A DNA stretch of 64,000 bases from Gammaproteobacteria bacterium. Its GTDB lineage: Bacteria > Pseudomonadota > Gammaproteobacteria > Pseudomonadales > Ketobacteraceae. Shown one piece after another: positions 60,647 through 64,000 of the stretch (position 1 is the stretch's first letter; each line of letters opens with the position of its first letter). The stretch is taken from NCBI GenBank assembly GCA_013178375.1, contig JABLXQ010000038.1, forward strand, positions 1 through 64,000, read 5' to 3'. The notes under the pieces are model-generated. The model made no database searches and was not told where the DNA came from. It saw nothing but the letters and a program-made list of their open reading frames with translations. Made by a program: the position numbers and the translations under genes.

Positions 60647-61807
60647 ATGAGTGCCATTGCAGCGGAAAAGAATTTTGCCACCGCCAGTTCCTTCGAACGA
60701 ATCGCGAACCAGCTCAACCGTTCCTACCATGAACTGGAAAGCCGGATTGGCGAACTGCAGCATGAACTGGCCCAGTCCGATCAGGAACGTCAGCGCGAAC
60801 ACCACGCCAAAGAGAAGCTGGCGGAAAAGCTCGATGTGATCCTGGGCGTGATGCCGGTGGCGGTGATTGTGCTGGATGGTCGGGGAGTGGTGGCGCAGGC
60901 CAATGCCATTGCCGAAAACCTGCTGGGTCACGATTTGCCGGGGCAGCGCTGGATCAACGTGATCCGCCAGTATTTCGCGCCTACTTTCACCGACGGCCAT
61001 GAAGTGGCGCTGAAAAATGGCCGGTTGCTGAGCCTGGCCACCCAGTCCCTCACCGAGGAACCGGGCCAGATCATCGTGCTCACCGACCAGACCGAAACCC
61101 GCCGTCTGCAGGAAACCCTCAATCATCATCGCAAACTGTCGGAGATGGGCCGCATGACGGCGTCACTGGCTCACCAGATTCGTACGCCGCTGTCGGCTGC
61201 CACCCTGTACGCCGATCATCTGGCGTCGCCACAGCTGAGCGAGGAGCGCCGTGTCAAATATGCCGGCAAGATCAAGGCGCGGCTGGCACAGCTGGGCCAG
61301 CAAGTGCAGGACATGCTGATTTTTTCCCGCGGTGGCGTGGTACTGGACGAATGTATCGACAGCGCGGATCTGGTTACCCGCCTGCAACACCAGCTGGAGG
61401 AAATCTGCGAACAACAGCATGCCAGTTGCGTGGTGGAATCGGATGCCCTGAGCGGCCGGGTACGGTGCAATCAGGAGCTGCTCACCAGCGCGTTCAGCAA
61501 TCTGGTGGAAAACGCGATTCAGGCCTGTTTGGCCCAGAATGTGAAGCCGGTGCTGCAGCTGTCGTGCCGTCTGGATGCGCATGGTCTGCTGGAAATCACG
61601 CTGACCGATAACGGTCCGGGCATTGCGCCGGACCTGCAGCAAAAAGTCCTGGAACCGTTTTTTACCACCAAGTCCACCGGCACCGGCCTGGGCCTGGCGG
61701 TGGTGAATGCCATCGTTACCAGCCACGGTGGTCGCTTCAGCATCGACAATGCGGCGGGCGCCGGCGCGTGCGCGCGCATCAACCTGCCGCTGGCACAACA
61801 GAATTGA
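60647..61807 (+). CDS. fleS: Flagellar sensor histidine kinase FleS
   Basis: A 386-residue cytosolic kinase with no membrane segments. Coiled coil (about 20-62), PAS domain (about 63-150), HisKA with H176 in ASLAHQIRTPLSAA, and HATPase with N-box NLVENAIQA, G1 DNGPGI and TGLGLAVV. It phosphorylates FleR. GGAG precedes ATG 60647; earlier in-frame starts lie inside the promoter. 17 bp to fleR. Confidence 0.96.
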   Translation: MSAIAAEKNFATASSFERIANQLNRSYHELESRIGELQHELAQSDQERQREHHAKEKLAEKLDVILGVMPVAVIVLDGRGVVAQANAIAENLLGHDLPGQRWINVIRQYFAPTFTDGHEVALKNGRLLSLATQSLTEEPGQIIVLTDQTETRRLQETLNHHRKLSEMGRMTASLAHQIRTPLSAATLYADHLASPQLSEERRVKYAGKIKARLAQLGQQVQDMLIFSRGGVVLDECIDSADLVTRLQHQLEEICEQQHASCVVESDALSGRVRCNQELLTSAFSNLVENAIQACLAQNVKPVLQLSCRLDAHGLLEITLTDNGPGIAPDLQQKVLEPFFTTKSTGTGLGLAVVNAIVTSHGGRFSIDNAAGAGACARINLPLAQQN

Positions 61808-61824
61808 ATCAACGGAGATTTGCC

Positions 61825-63174
61825 ATGCAAGAACAGAAAGCCAACATACTGGTGGTGGAAGACGATGCCGACCTGCGGGATGTCATTGCCGATACCCTGG
61901 CGCTGGCCGGCTACCGGGTGGCGCAGGTGGACAGTGGCGAGGCGGCGCTGGATTTTCTGGGTGCGAATCCCTGTGATCTGGTGATGTCCGACGTCAACAT
62001 GCCCGGCATTGACGGCTACCAGTTGCTGCGGCGGATTGCGAGTGAATGGCCGCAGTTGCCGGTGCTGATCATGACGGCCTACGGCAGCATTTCCAACGCG
62101 GTGGAAGCGATTCGCAACGGAGCGGTGGATTTTCTCGAAAAGCCGTTCTCCACCGAGCGACTGATTGCCGCGGTCGAAAAATACGTGCAGCCGGTGCTGG
62201 TGGACGATCAGGAGCCGGTGGCGGAAGACATGGATACCCGGCGGGTATTCCAGCTTGCCAAGAAAGTGGCGCAGACCGATTCCAGCGTCATGATCATGGG
62301 CGAAAGTGGCACTGGCAAGGAAGTGCTGGCACGTTTTATTCACCGCAATTCTCCCCGCGCCAATCAGCCATTTGTCGCCATCAACTGCGCGGCGATTCCG
62401 GAAAACATGTTGGAAGCCACGCTGTTCGGCCATGAGAAAGGTTCGTTCACCGGTGCCCACCAGAGCAGCCCGGGCAAGTTCGAGCAGGCCAACGGCGGTA
62501 CGCTGCTGCTGGACGAAATTTCCGAGATGGACAGCAACCTGCAGGCCAAGCTGCTGCGGGTGTTGCAGGAGAAAGAGGTGGAGCGCATCGGTGGCAAAAA
62601 GGCGATTGCGCTGGATGTGCGTGTGCTGGCCACTACCAACCGCAATTTGCGAGCCGAAGTGGAGAAGGGCAATTTCCGCGAGGATCTGTATTACCGCCTG
62701 TGTGTGTTCCCCATCACCTGGCGCCCGTTGCGTGAGCGTCGCGACGACATCATTCCGCTGGCCCTGCGGTTGATTGCCCAGCGCCAGAAAAACGCCGCTG
62801 TGCGTCTGGATGCCAGCGCCGAACACCGTCTGCTGCAGCACGACTGGCCCGGTAACATCCGCGAGCTGGATAACGTGATACAGCGGGCGCTGATCCTGTG
62901 CAACGGCAATCTGATCACGGCAGAGGATATTTTCATTCCGGAAGACGATATGCCAGGCGCGCTGGACGACATGGACCTGGATCTGGAAGGCCACAGCGTG
63001 CTGGGTGAGGATCTGCGCAAGCGCGAATTCGAACTGATTCTGGAAACCCTGCGGTCCGTCAACGGCAGCAAGAAGCATACCGCAGAAAAACTCGGCATCA
63101 GCCCGCGCACGCTGCGCTACAAACTTGCGCGCATGCGTGAGTCTGGCATAGATGTTGAAAGACTCTGTGCATGA
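61825..63174 (+). CDS. fleR: Flagellar response regulator FleR
   Basis: A 449-residue NtrC-family activator for class III flagellar genes. Receiver domain with acidic DD at 13-14 and D56 in LVMSDVNMPG; AAA+ domain with GESGTGKE (about 159), GHEKGSFTGA, and GGTLLLDEISEM; C-terminal Fis helix-turn-helix with KKHTAEKLGISPRTLRYKL. The sigma-54 loop is GSFTGA rather than the common GAFTGA. GGAG lies eight bases before ATG 61825. Works with sigma-54 promoters such as that of flgB or flgF. Confidence 0.96.
   Translation: MQEQKANILVVEDDADLRDVIADTLALAGYRVAQVDSGEAALDFLGANPCDLVMSDVNMPGIDGYQLLRRIASEWPQLPVLIMTAYGSISNAVEAIRNGAVDFLEKPFSTERLIAAVEKYVQPVLVDDQEPVAEDMDTRRVFQLAKKVAQTDSSVMIMGESGTGKEVLARFIHRNSPRANQPFVAINCAAIPENMLEATLFGHEKGSFTGAHQSSPGKFEQANGGTLLLDEISEMDSNLQAKLLRVLQEKEVERIGGKKAIALDVRVLATTNRNLRAEVEKGNFREDLYYRLCVFPITWRPLRERRDDIIPLALRLIAQRQKNAAVRLDASAEHRLLQHDWPGNIRELDNVIQRALILCNGNLITAEDIFIPEDDMPGALDDMDLDLEGHSVLGEDLRKREFELILETLRSVNGSKKHTAEKLGISPRTLRYKLARMRESGIDVERLCA
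63144..63158 (+). promoter_or_regulatory. Candidate sigma-54 promoter for fliE, inside fleR 3' end
   Basis: TGGCAT-N5-TTGA has correct spacing but the -12 element is GA rather than GC. Position (60 bp before fliE) suits the sigma-54-driven fliE operons of relatives. Low confidence. Confidence 0.35.
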
Positions 63175-63188
63175 CACATCAAGTGTCA
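63172..63188 (+). repeat. 6-bp inverted repeat between fleR and fliE
   Basis: TGACAC and GTGTCA flank ATCAA, beginning at the fleR TGA stop. Six A residues follow rather than T, so it is not a forward terminator; it may be a protein site or weak hairpin. Confidence 0.45.
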
Positions 63189-63217
63189 AAAAAGCAACAG
63201 TTTGAGGAGTTGTAAAC

Positions 63218-63553
63218 ATGACCACCCCGGTGCAGATGAATTCGTTACTGGCGCAGATGCGGGAATTGCAGCGCGTCGCTACCCAGGATGTAAAGCCACG
63301 AGAATCGCTGGCGCCGACGGGTGAAACTGCGCAACCGTTTTCCAGTCTCATGTCGCAGGCACTGAACAAGGTGAATGACATGCAGGCGTATTCTGGCCAG
63401 TTGCAGGAAGCTTATGTGCGCGGTGATGGCAACGTGGATATCACCCGCGTGATGGTTGCGTCGCAAAAATCCAGCTTGGCCTTTCAGGCCGTGGTGCAGG
63501 TGCGCAACAAGCTGGTGGATTCATACAAAGAAATCATGAACATGCCGGTGTAA
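63218..63553 (+). CDS. fliE: MS-ring/rod junction protein FliE
   Basis: A 111-residue basal-body protein that links the MS-ring to the proximal rod. FSSLMSQALNKVNDMQAYSGQL and the C-terminal GNVDITRVMVASQKSSLAFQAVVQVRNKLVDSYKEIMNM segments are diagnostic. GAGGAG-type ribosome site lies upstream of ATG 63218. fliF follows 12 bp later. Confidence 0.96.
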   Translation: MTTPVQMNSLLAQMRELQRVATQDVKPRESLAPTGETAQPFSSLMSQALNKVNDMQAYSGQLQEAYVRGDGNVDITRVMVASQKSSLAFQAVVQVRNKLVDSYKEIMNMPV

Positions 63554-63565
63554 CGGAGCTAATCT

Positions 63566-64000
63566 ATGGCAGAAGTCGCTGAAAAAAAGCCGGTTGCCGG
63601 ATTTGCGGCGCTGGAAGGCCTGGGCGGTCTGGGCGTGCTCAAACAGATTGGTTTGATGGTGGGTGTGGCCGCGAGCATCGCTCTGGGATTCTGGGTGGTG
63701 CTGTGGACCCAGGAGCCGGACTTCCGCCCGCTGTACACCGATATTTCCCACCTGGAGGCCAGCCAGGTGGCGGATCTGCTGCAACAGGAAGAAATCCGCT
63801 TCAAGGTCGATACCAACAGCGGCATGCTGCTGGTGGAAAGTGATCGCATCAATGATGCCCGCATGAAGCTGGCGCAGGAAGGTTTTCCCGCCGGCAATGC
63901 CATGGGCTACGAGCTGCTCGACAAGGAGCAGGCATTTGGCACCAGCCAGTTCATGGAAAAAACCCGCTATCAGCGCAGCATCGAAGGCGAGCTGGCGAAA
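63566..64000 (+). CDS. fliF: Flagellar MS-ring protein FliF (3' end outside window)
   Basis: The first 145 codons of fliF. An N-terminal transmembrane helix (about 30-50, IGLMVGVAASIALGFWVVL) leads to the periplasmic ring-building motif: PLYTDISHLEASQVADLLQQ, then FKVDTNSGMLLVESDRINDARMKLAQEGFP and the GYELLDKEQAFGTSQFMEKTRYQRSIEGELAK stretch typical of FliF. ATG 63566 follows ACGGAGC. The window cuts the gene. Confidence 0.96.
   Translation, partial: MAEVAEKKPVAGFAALEGLGGLGVLKQIGLMVGVAASIALGFWVVLWTQEPDFRPLYTDISHLEASQVADLLQQEEIRFKVDTNSGMLLVESDRINDARMKLAQEGFPAGNAMGYELLDKEQAFGTSQFMEKTRYQRSIEGELAK

Overview
The window reads as a chromosomal segment of a motile, polarly flagellated gammaproteobacterium of moderately high GC (Pseudomonas, Marinobacter, Alcanivorax or Ketobacter-like). 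This rests on the FleQ/FleS/FleR regulators, the flgBCDEFGHIJKL order next to cheV-cheR, sigma-54 and sigma-28 flagellar promoters with near-perfect consensus, a clade I nitrous oxide reductase, and GlpG, HemH and Bcp. No transposase, integrase, phage gene or CRISPR array was seen. The species cannot be named from the sequence alone.

Layout. (1) 1-5.1 kb: housekeeping genes. They are a kinase fused to a pseudokinase (cut by the left edge), ferrochelatase, a lipoprotein hydrolase, a Bcp peroxiredoxin and rhomboid protease GlpG. (2) 5.1-13.4 kb: a complete nitrous oxide reductase operon on the minus strand, in the unusual order nosZ-R-D-F-Y-L, with a perfect palindrome upstream. (3) 13.6-19.2 kb: a secreted nuclease, tRNA-Arg(CCT), a paired acyl-CoA dehydrogenase operon, and an arsenosugar-type operon (arsS plus two glycosyltransferases). 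(4) 19.2-41.6 kb: PilZ brake protein, flgN, flgM, flgA, cheV, cheR, flgB-L, two flagellins, flaG, fliD, fliS and a fliT-like gene. (5) 41.6-58.8 kb: a large accessory glycan or protein modification island placed exactly between the flagellin/cap genes and fleQ. (6) 58.8-64 kb: fleQ, fleSR, fliE and the start of fliF.

How it works together. FleQ (class I) should drive fleSR and several basal-body genes from sigma-54 promoters; such sites are visible before flgA, flgB, flgF and fleS. The late genes flgM, the second flagellin and fliD carry consensus sigma-28 (FliA) promoters. FlgM, encoded beside the flgA hairpin, restrains FliA until the hook is finished. The first flagellin has only a degenerate sigma-28-like site.

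The most interesting part is the modification island. It holds three GT41-superfamily glycosyltransferases (one resembling the HMW1C cytoplasmic N-glucosyltransferase and two adjacent SPINDLY-like genes). It also holds a DegT aminotransferase, a WbqC protein, a beta-propeller glycosidase-like protein, a frameshifted oxygenase-like gene, four methyltransferases (two TylF-like, one fused to repeats), an ATP-grasp/cysteine-synthase-like pair, a NeuD-type acetyltransferase and RmlA. I infer that it builds and attaches an unusual decorated glycan to flagellin. The combination looks undescribed, but the substrate is not shown by the sequence.
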